A DNA stretch of 64,000 nucleotides from CAVSJA01 sp963728145 (GCA_963728145.1 CAVSJA010000008.1:372001-436000), one strand, 5' to 3'; shown: positions 34,966 to 45,141, numbered from the stretch's first letter. Numbers and translations: made by a program. The notes: generated by a model not told the origin, from the letters alone.

Positions 34966-36236
34966 ATGGCTGCTAACCAACCAGGCCAATCGGACGGCCT
35001 TTATTCGTACGATTCGTTCAGTGGGACCTCGAAAAAACAAAGAAAGCCTTCTGAATTCAATTTCCTTTGGTGGTGCTCCGGCGCACACCAAAAATTGTTA
35101 AGAGAATATCCATCTGAACATAGTAAATACACTGGATTGGGAGGAGTGATCCTCGCCACCTTTGTGCTTGCCTCTATCTCCGCAGGATATGCGATCCATA
35201 GCGTTTTCGGAAACTGGTTATGGACGATCGGGTTTGCCATTATCTGGGGATTGATCATTTTCAATTTCGACCGTTTTCTTGTTTCAACTATGCGCAAGTA
35301 TGGTATTTCGAAAAGAAAACAGTTTTGGATGGCGCTGCCTCGTGTGTTCCTCGCCTTATTGATCGGCGTCACAATCGCGAGACCACTTGAGTTGAAGATC
35401 TTCGAAAAGGAGATCAACACCAAGGTGGTGGAAAATCTTCATAAAAAAGTTCAATTGAATGATAGCTTGCTTCTCCTGGAAAACCAGGCACAAACTCAAT
35501 TGGCAAATACGGAACGCGAGAGGATGATGACGAGGAAAACTCTGTTGGAAGATACATTGCATCGCCTTCGTCAATCTTATGTACAGGAAGCAGATGGCAC
35601 CGGTGGATCAGGTCAACGAGGTATGGAAGAGTTGACCCAATTGAAGATGGATGCATATGAAATTGCGTTCCGTCAAAACACTCCGGAAATAAAACAACTG
35701 GAGGCAGGAATCAAAACCGCAGGATAGCATCTTGCTTCAACAAATGCTTCGATGGAGCAAAAGCGCAAAGATTATGCTGCTTCTGTTGCTGGGAATGTTG
35801 GATTCCTCGAGCGGAACAAAGCATTAAGCGATCTGGCGGATGAAGAAAGCAGTGTATTCTGGACGGGATTCTTGTCTCACTGCTTATCATTCTCATTGAA
35901 GTGGGACCAATTCTTTCCAAGATGATCATGCCTGTTGGCCCTTATGATATTGCATTAGCTAAGGAAGAATTGGTGAGTATGGCTGCTGCTGAAAATGAAA
36001 TGCGGAAGGATAAGGAGCTTGACCTCAGAGAAGAAAAAAGCATTTTATCAAAAGCAAAAGGAGGTCAGCGATCAATTGGTAGATCAAATGGCGCATTACA
36101 GAAAAAGCATATCGACGAGGAACTGGACAAGTGGGAGCGGGGAGATTGGAATCCCAAGGATCATCGTTCATCGATGGATGAAGTGATGCGGAAGATAAAG
36201 GAACGTTATCAGTTCAAGGAAGACGACTTATTGTAG
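34966..36236 (+). pseudogene. DUF4407 domain membrane protein, interrupted
   Basis: Expected product about 420 residues. The first part (34966-35727) reads FNFLWWCSGAHQKLLREYPS, has two or more transmembrane helices (LGGVILATFVLASISAGY; WTIGFAIIWGLIIFNFDRFL), the DUF4407 signature FNFDRFLVSTMRK, and a long periplasmic coiled coil. A TAG at 35725 interrupts the same frame, which then continues HLASTNASMEQKRKDYAAS. Near 35865 one base is missing, after which another frame gives SLLIILIEVGPILSKM and runs to 36236 with a charged tail. The protein is family-like on both sides of each break. DUF4407 proteins are of unknown function. Its end overlaps the convergent gene by nine bases. Confidence 0.82.
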
Positions 36237-36764
36237 AAACAGAAATAAGGCCGCGATAGCCATCAGAAAAACCAGGGTCGGTAAGAATGTACGTTTGCCG
36301 ACCTTATATTTTTTTCGGGCGGAAGGGAGGAGCAAAAATATTATTGATAGTGTCAGAATAAACAAGCCTCCTGCGGCAGCGTAAAAACTAAGATCAAATA
36401 ATTGCATAGACGTAGCAGTGATGACGCCCCAGATCGCGATCAGTGCAAAAAAGATAAGGAATGATATACCGATCACCCAACCGGTTGTTTTTTTCCTGAA
36501 CATTAACAGACTTCCAAAGACTCCGAGGAAGGCGGTTAGGTAAAAACGGATATCGTGAAAGAGTTCTGACTTATTTATTGAGACTGTATTTTGTTCAACT
36601 GAATAATCATTTCCTTTCGAGGAGATCATATTTAGAACCTGGAGAGCAAGAAACACGAGTCCTATCAGCAATACAATAATTGCTGCAAAATTCTCTCTCC
36701 AACTAAGTTTGGGTTCTATTATTTTAGTTGTTTCAAAATCACTTCTGTCAATCTCGTTGACCAT
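36228..36764 (-). CDS. Four-helix membrane protein of unknown function
   Basis: A 178-residue protein with four predicted transmembrane helices (about 27-48, 75-92, 96-117, 130-150) and a fifth short one at the C-terminus (ALFLFLQ). No family recognised. Its start overlaps the end of the SGNH hydrolase gene by 46 bases on the same strand, so the two are likely cotranscribed. Confidence 0.6.
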   Translation of the reverse strand: MVNEIDRSDFETTKIIEPKLSWRENFAAIIVLLIGLVFLALQVLNMISSKGNDYSVEQNTVSINKSELFHDIRFYLTAFLGVFGSLLMFRKKTTGWVIGISFLIFFALIAIWGVITATSMQLFDLSFYAAAGGLFILTLSIIFLLLPSARKKYKVGKRTFLPTLVFLMAIAALFLFLQ

Positions 36765-37375
36765 CGTTTGTATTCTTTTGCTGAAGGATGCAATTTATCA
36801 CTAGCCAGCAAACTTTCATCCGTTGCGGCTTCTCTTGTACCAGTAGTAATGCCAAGATACTGCACCTTATATTGTTTGGAAATTTTTTCGTTGATCGCAT
36901 TAAATTCATCGATTTCTGTCGCGATCTTTTTATTATCTCTTCCAACTGCAAATGGGGTAACTCCCCAATCGGGGATAGAAACTACGATCACATGATTCGT
37001 ATTATTCCCGGCAAAGGCGATTGCCTGTTTTAAAAGAGATTCAAATTCTTTTGCATATTCATCTGTACTTCTTCCCCTGTATTGATTGTTTACTCCAATA
37101 AGCAAGCTGACAAAATCGTATTTCGGTTGGAATTTATATTTATTGATTGCGGCCTGCAGTTCATCAGTTGTCCATCCGGTTTTGGCGATGATCTCCGGCG
37201 CATGAAAATTTTTTCCCTTATCTCTCAGCATTTGTGCAGTTTGATAAGGAAAGCTTTCATGAAGCATAACCGATTCTCCAATGGTATAGGAATCGCCAAG
37301 AGCCAGGTATGAGTAGGAGGGTTGATTCATGGAGAAAATGTGAAAATAGGAAAATATGAAGATGAGGAAATTCAT
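36719..37375 (-). CDS. SGNH/GDSL hydrolase
   Basis: Lysophospholipase- or esterase-like hydrolase of 218 residues with the start at 37375, chosen because MNFLIFIFSYFHIF looks like a signal sequence; a longer in-frame reading to 37462 and a shorter start at 37330 also exist. Block I is LALGDSYTIGES with the nucleophile Ser, block III is LIGVNNQYRG with the oxyanion Asn, block V is SDKLHPSAKEY with catalytic Asp and His. Substrate unknown. Followed on the same strand by an overlapping membrane protein. Confidence 0.88.
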   Translation of the reverse strand: MNFLIFIFSYFHIFSMNQPSYSYLALGDSYTIGESVMLHESFPYQTAQMLRDKGKNFHAPEIIAKTGWTTDELQAAINKYKFQPKYDFVSLLIGVNNQYRGRSTDEYAKEFESLLKQAIAFAGNNTNHVIVVSIPDWGVTPFAVGRDNKKIATEIDEFNAINEKISKQYKVQYLGITTGTREAATDESLLASDKLHPSAKEYKRWSTRLTEVILKQLK

Positions 37376-37480
37376 GTTTGAGAGATATTTTTTATTCAAA
37401 TTATGATATATTAGGGATTCAAAGTGAATTTGTCGTTCTAGTTTGTACCAATCACTCTGCATTAATTTACAGGAATAAAA

Positions 37481-38314
37481 ATGAGTAAAGAATCAAATGA
37501 CTGGGACGTAAAAATAATTCGATCGAGATTCCAGTATCTCGGTCTTAGCAATGAGCAAGCGGAGAAATTCATTAAATATGAAGAGAAAAAGAATTGGTAT
37601 TCGGATAAACATCATTTTTCAGTCTGGGAAGAATGGGACTATGATCTTACATTTTTCAGGGAAATTTTGAGCAGTGATCAACTAAAGATTTATGAAAAGA
37701 CAGTAGGGGAGAGTATAGCCAGATATGAATCAGATCTCATCGAAGGAGACAATAATGCATCAAGGGATATCGCTTATTACGTAACACTACATGATTTTTA
37801 TATAAATGAACTAATCCCAGAGCTTCTTAAAGAAGATTTTTTGCATGTCATTGGCTTGCTTCAGGAAGCAAGGCCAAAGATTAGTTTCTTAAAAGAAGAA
37901 TATAAAAGGTATCTAAATGATTCCAGGAATGAAATCCTCACATCTCATTTTCGTCATAACCGAGCTTTTCAACCAAAATTCTTAAAACTGGCACTGCTAA
38001 GGCACCAATTGTCCTATATCTGGCCAAATTACTCGGAGTTTGAGGATTGCATGGACGAACCCACGAATACTGTTGTCAAATATCTATTCAACACCTTTCG
38101 ACATTTCAATACCAATTTTGAGACCATGTTAGAAAAACCTCTTGAGAAGTTGAACGGATTTATTGAAAGCAACTCTAAAAAGGATTACGAAGAGATTAAA
38201 GGCTGGCACTGTGTAGTTGTAAACAAACCTGGTCCAGAGGAAGTATTGAAAAATAAAATTATGACCTTGTTATTAGTCGACAGGGAAATGTATGGATACC
38301 AGAAAGAGCTTTAG
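37481..38314 (+). CDS. Hypothetical protein, no recognised domain
   Basis: A 277-residue soluble protein, acidic and helical, rich in aromatic residues (YEEKKNWYSDKHHFSVWEEW near residue 28). I recognise no family. There is no signal peptide or membrane helix. Codon use and composition look like those of the neighbours. It is divergent from the SGNH gene, with the adjacent GAF protein downstream 130 bases later on the same strand. Confidence 0.6.
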   Translation: MSKESNDWDVKIIRSRFQYLGLSNEQAEKFIKYEEKKNWYSDKHHFSVWEEWDYDLTFFREILSSDQLKIYEKTVGESIARYESDLIEGDNNASRDIAYYVTLHDFYINELIPELLKEDFLHVIGLLQEARPKISFLKEEYKRYLNDSRNEILTSHFRHNRAFQPKFLKLALLRHQLSYIWPNYSEFEDCMDEPTNTVVKYLFNTFRHFNTNFETMLEKPLEKLNGFIESNSKKDYEEIKGWHCVVVNKPGPEEVLKNKIMTLLLVDREMYGYQKEL

Positions 38315-38447
38315 TGCTACTCTTAGCGTATGTACAAATTAATTTGAAGTCTATTAGTATAGGTTTTCTTGGGCGCCGTTCATGGCACGAAATTTTTTAT
38401 CAATCTTTTGGATTGAACTAAAGAACTTTAATATTGTTAGAACCTCT

Positions 38448-38984
38448 ATGAACTTGACAGATAGAATGCCGATTGATAAATTGTACAAGGATGCGTACGA
38501 AACTGGACTTCAAATGATTGAATCCGGTGCGAGTAAGCATGAAATACTGACCTTCCTCATAAAAAGTGCAGAAGCCGCAGCTGGTAAGGATACGGTTTCA
38601 TCAATTCTTTTATTGGACAAAGATGGTTTGCTACGAAATGGAGCTTCTCCCCAATTGCCGCAAGATTACCTGAAAGCAATTGATGGATTAAGACCAGATC
38701 CCTTTGTAGGAACCTGCGCAGCAGCGGCTGCCACAGGTTTGGTTGTAATTACCGAAGATTTTCGCGCTGATAATAAATGGGCGGAGTTAAGGCACCTGCC
38801 CTTATCTCTCGGATTTTATGGAGCATGGAGCACGCCAATAGTCACAGATGCAGGAAAAGTATTGGGCACTTTCGGAACTTATTTCCGCAAAAAACGAACT
38901 CCAACTGAGTCGGAGATCAAAGGAGTCAAACTTCTTGCGTCAGTTGCGTCTCTTGCTCTTGAACAATTAAATCCCGCAAAATAA
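38448..38984 (+). CDS. GAF domain protein
   Basis: A 178-residue, single-domain GAF protein beginning MNLTDRMPIDKLYKDAYETG. The domain holds VSSILLLDKDGLLRNGASP, a conserved FVGTCAAAAATGLVVITEDF and WSTPIVTDAGKVLGTFGTYF. GAF domains bind small ligands or tetrapyrroles; here no output domain is attached, so it could be a ligand-sensing partner of a separate kinase. The start at 38448 is preferred to an earlier in-frame ATG (38382) because the family homology begins after it. Confidence 0.8.
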   Translation: MNLTDRMPIDKLYKDAYETGLQMIESGASKHEILTFLIKSAEAAAGKDTVSSILLLDKDGLLRNGASPQLPQDYLKAIDGLRPDPFVGTCAAAAATGLVVITEDFRADNKWAELRHLPLSLGFYGAWSTPIVTDAGKVLGTFGTYFRKKRTPTESEIKGVKLLASVASLALEQLNPAK

Positions 38985-39068
38985 TTTCTCAGCTTAACAA
39001 ATAAAAAAGGGTTGATCTCTCAACCCTTAATATCTTATTAGCTCAAAGCTGGCAGCTCACGGCTCGTA

Positions 39069-39105
39069 ACCATTGCCCATTGCCTATTGCTCATTGCCTA
39101 TTGTT
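39069..39105. repeat. GCAATAGG repeat on the TonB-receptor stop codon
   Basis: On the minus strand the receptor ends GTGCAACAATAG and runs on as GCAATGAGCAATAGGCAATG. Its TAG stop belongs to the same repeat unit found at the ends of the genes at 5898, 9002 and 49342. Confidence 0.85.
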
Positions 39106-41752
39106 GCACTCCCTGCATTCCTTGCTGCACTCCTTCGCTCTCACCACGCATATTCTTACGCTTGAATAAGCTCATATCGAACTTACCGAAGCGCCAGCTA
39201 AAATTCAATCTCAGGAATTGAGGATCGCGGCGACGGAACATTTCCTGTTCGAAGAATGGAGAGTCAGTAAATACATTGTACCTCCTTGTGCGGAAGATAT
39301 CGCTGAAGTTAAGTACGATTGAGGCACGTTTTTCTTTCATGAAGTCATAGCGCAAAGCAATATCCACTCCATAATTCGCGCCAACATAACCTTGTGCCGC
39401 AGACGAGGGCCCGAAGCCCATTCCACCGCCAGGACGGCCACTACCACCTCCGCTGCTACCGCCAGGAGGCAATACAGTCTTTGACTGGTATTCGCCACTC
39501 AACTGTACCGTGAAATTCTTAGGCAGCTTGAAGGAATTATTGATCTTAAAGAAATAACTAAAGATCGGATCCGCGGTAATACCATAGATTTCTGCAAGAT
39601 TGATCTTTGAAGTAAAGAGATTCAGGTTTGTGTTTAGATCCCACCATTTTGCAACCGCGTGACGACTGATCAATTCTAAACCTGTTACATAACTTGAATT
39701 CGCATTTATAAATGTGTTTACAACCACGGGGTTTCCTGTTACAGGATGTATTTCCGCCACCTGGTAACGCGTGATCAAATCATCAGTGTATTTGAGATAA
39801 GCAGACGCCATAAAGGTATTATTGCCTTTATATGTCTTCATATATGAAATCTCAGTTGAGTAAGTAAACTCCGGACGAAGCGCTGGATTACCACGGCTCA
39901 GGTTAAGCGAATCAGAATAGTCGACGAAGGGAAACAACTGGAAGAAGCTCGGACGATTGATCCTTCTTGAAAAATTGAACTGTAGTTCCTGGTCATGCTT
40001 TAATTTTTGAGACAGGAAGATGCTTGGGAATAAACTAATCGGAAACTTATTTCCATATTGAATCACTGTATCCTTGCCGCCTGCATCGGTCGTGTTTACT
40101 CTTCCGTCATATTCAGAGCTCTCAAAGCGAAATCCGATCTGGTAACCGAAATTCTTATGGGAATTGGTATATGTTGAGTATGCTGCATAGACCTTGTCCT
40201 GGTTCCGGAACTCTGAAGACAATTGCGGTACTTTTATATATTCTCCTGTAGTTCCGTAAAAACTAATATCATTCTTGCTCTCAACATTCCTGAATTGCGC
40301 TCTTAAACCCATCTCTACCTTGCCTTTCTCACCAATGGGATTCACATAATCCGTTTGAAACGTGAAGAATTCAGTTCGTCCTGCACCCTCCATTAATTGA
40401 CGAAACTCATTTTTCACAGCACCACCCTGACTAAAATAATCAGTAGTGTTGATTTCATTATTATTGAGGTTATTGCTCTTGTTGTAATTGACATCTGCTG
40501 TCCATTCTTTGCCAGCTTTTGCGAAATTGTGTTTGAAGCTTAACATTCCACCACGATTCTTGAATTCGCCTTCTGAATTCGAAATACGCTGACTATATCC
40601 GGATCCGGTATAACCGCTGTACAAGGTATCGAGATACATGTCACTGGTAGAGTAGGGCTCGAATTTACCTTTGACGAAAGTTCCAGAAAGGGATAATGTA
40701 TTCCTATTATCAATGAAAAAGTCAACACCTCCACGAGCGAATCCAAACAAGCCTTCCGATACACTATAGTCATCCTGGTAAAGCCTGGTGTTTGGATTTC
40801 CAACTTTAGTAAGGCGATCGGTATAGCCAGTACTGATTGATTTGCGCTGATTGAACATTGCGCTACCAAATACATTGATTTTTCCCTGTCGAACATTGAG
40901 GTCACCACCCAGGTTAAGTTTACCACGCATATCAATACCAGCACGAAGATTACCATTGTAACCCGCCTTGCGATTCTTTTTCAGTACGATATTCAGAATT
41001 CCCGCTGTACCACCAGATGCATCATATTTTGCGGAAGGGTTCGTAATGACCTCGATAGTTGAAATTGCATCTGCAGGAATTTGTTCGAGCGTGAGGGTAG
41101 TGGGTCTTCCATCTACATAGATTTGGGGAGGTGCATTTCTCAAAGAAACGTTTCCATCTATATCAACAGAAACAGAAGGAACATTCCGCATTACATCTAT
41201 AGCAGTTCCACCAACCGAAGTAATATTCTTTTCAACATTAAAAATTTTTCGATCAATGCCTGAGCTTATCAGAGGTTTTGAACCTGTAACGGTGACTGAC
41301 TCGAGTACCAGTGCATCCTGCTCGAGTTTTATATTTCCTAGATCTTTATCAATTGCTGAGAGCGCCTGGCTCATATCGCCAGCACCCATTTTCATTTCAA
41401 AAGCAACTTTCTGCTCGACCTCTTTATAACCGATCGCAGTTATTTTCAAACGAAATTGTCCGAAGAGCGGAAGATTTTCAAGGCTAAAGTTTCCAGCCTT
41501 TGTAGTTAGCATACCTGAGATAATAGTGTCCTTTCTTTTCTTGAGAACAGTATCAAATTTGGCACTGATTAATTGTATCGAAACCGCTTCTATGGGTTTG
41601 TTGGTCTTGGCGTCAACAATCTTACCGTAAAAACGGCCCATGTTCATATTTGCTCCGCCACCGCCAGGACCTCCGGGTCTACCGCCAGGCATTTGAGAGA
41701 AACCAAAGTTTACAAGAGCTACACAAATTACGAGGCTAAAAAATTTTCTCAT
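39098..41752 (-). CDS. TonB-dependent receptor with carboxypeptidase-like regulatory domain
   Basis: Outer-membrane receptor of 884 residues. Signal peptide ends FGFSQ (about 20). A Gly-rich linker (MPGGRPGGPGGGGANMNMG) is followed by a carboxypeptidase-regulatory-like domain (GKIVDAKTNKPIEAVSIQL, about 43-61), the plug (about 150-255, IYVDGRPTTLTLEQIPADAI) and a large outer-membrane beta-barrel (about 270-870) of the OMP_b-brl_3 type. A second Gly-rich loop (PPGGSSGGGSGRPGGGMG) lies near residue 770. No SusD partner is adjacent, so polysaccharide uptake is not implied; substrate unknown. The stop codon is furnished by the GCAATAGG repeat. Confidence 0.9.
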   Translation of the reverse strand: MRKFFSLVICVALVNFGFSQMPGGRPGGPGGGGANMNMGRFYGKIVDAKTNKPIEAVSIQLISAKFDTVLKKRKDTIISGMLTTKAGNFSLENLPLFGQFRLKITAIGYKEVEQKVAFEMKMGAGDMSQALSAIDKDLGNIKLEQDALVLESVTVTGSKPLISSGIDRKIFNVEKNITSVGGTAIDVMRNVPSVSVDIDGNVSLRNAPPQIYVDGRPTTLTLEQIPADAISTIEVITNPSAKYDASGGTAGILNIVLKKNRKAGYNGNLRAGIDMRGKLNLGGDLNVRQGKINVFGSAMFNQRKSISTGYTDRLTKVGNPNTRLYQDDYSVSEGLFGFARGGVDFFIDNRNTLSLSGTFVKGKFEPYSTSDMYLDTLYSGYTGSGYSQRISNSEGEFKNRGGMLSFKHNFAKAGKEWTADVNYNKSNNLNNNEINTTDYFSQGGAVKNEFRQLMEGAGRTEFFTFQTDYVNPIGEKGKVEMGLRAQFRNVESKNDISFYGTTGEYIKVPQLSSEFRNQDKVYAAYSTYTNSHKNFGYQIGFRFESSEYDGRVNTTDAGGKDTVIQYGNKFPISLFPSIFLSQKLKHDQELQFNFSRRINRPSFFQLFPFVDYSDSLNLSRGNPALRPEFTYSTEISYMKTYKGNNTFMASAYLKYTDDLITRYQVAEIHPVTGNPVVVNTFINANSSYVTGLELISRHAVAKWWDLNTNLNLFTSKINLAEIYGITADPIFSYFFKINNSFKLPKNFTVQLSGEYQSKTVLPPGGSSGGGSGRPGGGMGFGPSSAAQGYVGANYGVDIALRYDFMKEKRASIVLNFSDIFRTRRYNVFTDSPFFEQEMFRRRDPQFLRLNFSWRFGKFDMSLFKRKNMRGESEGVQQGMQGVQQ

Positions 41753-41886
41753 TCAGTTGGAATTTTCGCAAAGTTGGACGTTTCTTTCCTGACAAACTTG
41801 TGACCTTGTGATGAAAGGTTTGTTTTTCTTATCCACGGAAAGTCAATTGCTTAGGGAATATCTAAATGTTAAAGAAAACCAAATGC

Positions 41887-42492
41887 TCAGGCGGTAAGCC
41901 AGGTTATCAGAACCTGGACGATCCCGATAACAAATCCCACCACCCCTCCAATGATCTCAACGAAGCGGAGTTCCTTCGACATGATCTGGTAAAGTATCGA
42001 TTCGAGCTTATCTGTACTAAAGGAGGCGACTTTCTCAATAACGATTTTTTCCAGGTCCAATTGGTGTTTGAGGTTGTTCATATAGTTCTTCATCAATTCC
42101 GGAAAAAGCGTCTCGAGTTCCTTGCTGATTGTTTCCTTAAAACGATTGATAGTTTTAGTGCCAATGAACATACTTATGAAGGGGAACTCACTTTTAATTT
42201 TAGTTCGAAGGAATTCATCAATATGTTCGTCAATAACGGGCATTAGGTTTTTCAGATTCTCCGTGCTTGTTATTTTTTGTTCGATATCACCGTAAGAAAG
42301 CAATTCATCACTAACGAGCTTGCCTAGCTTCTCAGCGAATTGTTGTTGTCTTTTTGGAAAGATTCCATGAAAGGTGAGCCCCAGTACCTTGCGTGGTTCA
42401 CGGGGATGAAAAAGCATTTTTATCGCGATCCAGTTGGTAAACCATCCGATAAATGCAGAGATGAGTGGGATCAGTAGTAGCCAGTAATTCAT
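41887..42492 (-). CDS. DUF445 family membrane protein
   Basis: A 201-residue protein with an N-terminal helix containing the family signature AFIGWFTNWIAIKMLFHP (about 14-31), a helical middle domain (RQQQFAEKLGKLVSDELLS) and a C-terminal helix (EIIGGVVGFVIGIVQVLIT). DUF445 proteins sit in the inner membrane with an unknown function. This is the short form of the family. No linked partner; transcribed alone toward the TonB receptor. Confidence 0.88.
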   Translation of the reverse strand: MNYWLLLIPLISAFIGWFTNWIAIKMLFHPREPRKVLGLTFHGIFPKRQQQFAEKLGKLVSDELLSYGDIEQKITSTENLKNLMPVIDEHIDEFLRTKIKSEFPFISMFIGTKTINRFKETISKELETLFPELMKNYMNNLKHQLDLEKIVIEKVASFSTDKLESILYQIMSKELRFVEIIGGVVGFVIGIVQVLITWLTA

Positions 42493-42595
42493 CAGTTGAT
42501 CTTAAGGTTGCAAAGAAACATTTTAATCTTATACTAAATTTCTATGCCCGTTTTTGAATAAAACACGATTTCTCAGTAGATTTGCTGCCCAAACG

Positions 42596-42669
42596 GTGGC
42601 TGTAGCTCAGCTGGTTAGAGCATCAGATTGTGGTTCTGAGGGTCGTGGGTTCGAACCCCATCAGTCACC
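42596..42669 (+). tRNA. tRNA-His (GTG)
   Basis: Full cloverleaf: acceptor GTGGCTG pairs with CAGTCAC (one G-T), anticodon arm TCAGA-TTGTGGT-TCTGA with anticodon GTG, T arm GTGGG-TTCGAAC-CCCAT. A G at 42595 faces C at 42669, the extra G-1:C73 pair of tRNA-His. CCA is not encoded. Followed by a terminator. Confidence 0.97.
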
Positions 42670-42677
42670 CTGTAAAA

Positions 42678-42714
42678 AATCCCGAAACTTATACACGTTT
42701 CGGGATTTCTTTTT
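42678..42714 (+). terminator. Terminator of the tRNA-His gene
   Basis: AAATCCCGAAAC (42678-42689) pairs perfectly with GTTTCGGGATTT (42697-42708), followed by CTTTTTT. Confidence 0.88.
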
Positions 42715-42842
42715 TAATCATCCTTGCAGGTTTCCGTTTATAACAATAATTGGCATATGTTACCTTTTATAGGCCTAAATTATTTCCTAATTTTCTAAAA
42801 GACATAAGAATAGAAGCAGCTTAATCGTTATTTTTACGAACA

Positions 42843-45002
42843 ATGAAAAACGTGTTTCGATATATGTTTACAAAAAGAAATCTACCCGTTGTAATTCTTC
42901 TGCTGGGAGCAGGATTGTTCCTTGCATTCAACAGCCTGGGAATTGGTGGCAATCCTCCAACAAAGTATGAGAAGATACTTCACAATGTTGGAGAAATGCT
43001 TAAGGAAATTCATTACAGCCCGAAGAAGATCGATGATGAGTTTTCGAGGAGCGTTTTCAAAAAGTTCCTCACCGATCGCTATGTTGATGAGAACAAGAAC
43101 ATCCTCCTTCAATCGGACATTCAACAATTGAAGAAATTCGAAACAAAACTCGATGATGAGATCCTTGGTGGTCCGGTGCAATTTGTGCCCGCACTTTCTG
43201 AGATTGTGAAAAAAAGAGTGTTGGAAACTGAACTACTCTATAAAGAGTTTCTTAGTAAGCCATTCGAGTTTACAAAGGACGAGAATGTAAATGTCAATCC
43301 CGATCAATACGATTTCCCGCGCAACGAAGCTGAAAGAAAAGAAGCCTGGAGAAAACGCCTGAAATATTTGGTCCTCGAAAGATATTCTGATCTTTTGGAT
43401 TCAAGGGAGAAGAATAAAGGGCAAAAAGATTTTGTTGTAAAGACTGATGAAGAGTTGGAGAAAGATGCACGTGATCGCGTGATGAAGATCATGGACCGCA
43501 TGTATGATCGTCTCAAGTTTAAAGTAAACGATGATGATCGTTTCAATAACTATGTGAATGTGATCACTGAGGCAATGGATCCTCACACTACTTTCTTCCC
43601 ACCGGTTGATAAAAGATATTTTGATGAGCAGATGAGTGGCCGTTTCTTCGGAATCGGAGCATCACTGCGTGAAGAAGATGGCTACATCAAAATCGGTAGC
43701 CTGCTTACAGGAAGCCCTGCATGGAAATCTCAACAAGTAAATGTTGGTGACATTATAATGAAAGTTGCACAGGGAACTGCAGACCCTGTTGATCTGACTG
43801 GATTCGTAACAGAAGACGCAGTTAAGATCATTCGTGGTAAGAAAGGAACTGAAGTAAAACTCACTTTGAAAAAATCTGACGGATCTATCAAGACCGTTTC
43901 ACTGATCCGCGATGAGATCGTGCAGGACGAAACTTTTGCAAGAAGCGCGGTGATCAATACAGAAAAAGGAAAGATCGGTTTCATCTATCTTCCTGAATTC
44001 TATGCCGACTTTGACAACCCACGTGGTGCACGTTGTTCTGAAGATGTCCGCAAAGAGATCATCAAGCTGAAAGATCAAAAAGTTGATGGTATCGTAATGG
44101 ATCTTCGCAATAACGGTGGTGGTTCCCTATATGATGTTGTGCAAATGGTTGGTTTGTTCATTGAAGGCGGACCAATCGTACAGGTGAAGGATCGCGAAGG
44201 AAAACCACAGGTTTATTTCGATCGTGATAAATCAGTTCTTTGGGACGGACCGCTGGCTGTAATGGTAAATGAGTTCAGCGCATCTGCTTCAGAGATCTTT
44301 GCTGCAGCAATCCAGGACTATAACCGTGGTGTGATCATTGGAAGCACTACAACTTATGGTAAGGGTACTGTGCAACGCAATATTGGCCTGGACAAGATCA
44401 TCGGTATGCTCGAGCCAAACAGTGATCTGGGAACAATTAAATTGACCTTGCAGAAATTCTATCGCATCAATGGTGGTTCAACTCAAAAGAAAGGCGTTGA
44501 ATCTGATATTACGCTTCCTGATGTGTTCGAATACTCAAAGCTTCGTGAAAAAGACAATCCGGATGCATTGCCTTATGATGAGATCCAAAAAGCTGAATTC
44601 GCTACATGGAAATACAGCCTCAATCTTGATCCAATCAAGAAAGCAAGCGCTGACAGAATGAAGAATAACGAATCATTCAACAAGATCAGGACAAGCGCTG
44701 AGTGGTTGTCTCATCAAAACGATAGAGTTTATACGCTTAGCCTGAAAAAATACCAGGAAGAGCAAAAGCAAATAAAGGCAACAGTGAAAGTTATTGAGTC
44801 TTCAAATAAATTGACCCAGGAATTACCAGTTGAAGCACTTGCTGATGACCTCAAAAAATATGAGTATGATACCGGCAAACTGGAGCGCTTCAAGCAGTGG
44901 GTAAAGAATCTTCGTACAGATATTTATCTTGGAGAAGCTGTGAATGTTGCAACAGACCAGATCACACAGAACAATATTGTATATAATATCAAGAAGAATT
45001 AA
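42843..45002 (+). CDS. Tail-specific carboxy-terminal processing protease (S41)
   Basis: Periplasmic Prc/Tsp-type protease of 719 residues. Single N-terminal anchor (LPVVILLLGAGLFLAF, about 14-29), the Prc N-terminal region, a PDZ domain (about 250-340, GIGASLREEDGYIKIGSLL) and a C-terminal S41 core with MDLRNNGGGSLYDVV, the catalytic Ser in NEFSASASEIFAAAI, Lys in TYGKGTVQ, and the DUF3340-type tail of Prc proteins (about 560-719). It degrades proteins by their C-termini. Own terminator follows. It is intact. Confidence 0.94.
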   Translation: MKNVFRYMFTKRNLPVVILLLGAGLFLAFNSLGIGGNPPTKYEKILHNVGEMLKEIHYSPKKIDDEFSRSVFKKFLTDRYVDENKNILLQSDIQQLKKFETKLDDEILGGPVQFVPALSEIVKKRVLETELLYKEFLSKPFEFTKDENVNVNPDQYDFPRNEAERKEAWRKRLKYLVLERYSDLLDSREKNKGQKDFVVKTDEELEKDARDRVMKIMDRMYDRLKFKVNDDDRFNNYVNVITEAMDPHTTFFPPVDKRYFDEQMSGRFFGIGASLREEDGYIKIGSLLTGSPAWKSQQVNVGDIIMKVAQGTADPVDLTGFVTEDAVKIIRGKKGTEVKLTLKKSDGSIKTVSLIRDEIVQDETFARSAVINTEKGKIGFIYLPEFYADFDNPRGARCSEDVRKEIIKLKDQKVDGIVMDLRNNGGGSLYDVVQMVGLFIEGGPIVQVKDREGKPQVYFDRDKSVLWDGPLAVMVNEFSASASEIFAAAIQDYNRGVIIGSTTTYGKGTVQRNIGLDKIIGMLEPNSDLGTIKLTLQKFYRINGGSTQKKGVESDITLPDVFEYSKLREKDNPDALPYDEIQKAEFATWKYSLNLDPIKKASADRMKNNESFNKIRTSAEWLSHQNDRVYTLSLKKYQEEQKQIKATVKVIESSNKLTQELPVEALADDLKKYEYDTGKLERFKQWVKNLRTDIYLGEAVNVATDQITQNNIVYNIKKN

Positions 45003-45021
45003 TTATAATAATATTTTCAAG

Positions 45022-45058
45022 AAGCCGTCCCGCTACCGTCGGGACGGCTTTTTTATTT
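45022..45058 (+). terminator. Terminator of the tail-specific protease gene
   Basis: AAGCCGTCCCG (45022-45032) pairs perfectly with CGGGACGGCTT (45040-45050) and is followed by TTTTTATTTTT. Confidence 0.9.
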
Positions 45059-45141
45059 TTCCTGATCGAACCGAATCCTCAACTCAATTCACTTATTTTT
45101 GTGAATAGCCCTGTTACCTAATTAACGGATCAACCAATTCA

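Noticed and set aside
34480..34976. Open frames overlapping the end of the NRAMP-fold transporter and its downstream repeat
   Set aside because: They are shadow frames of the transporter and of the TTTGGAG inverted array.
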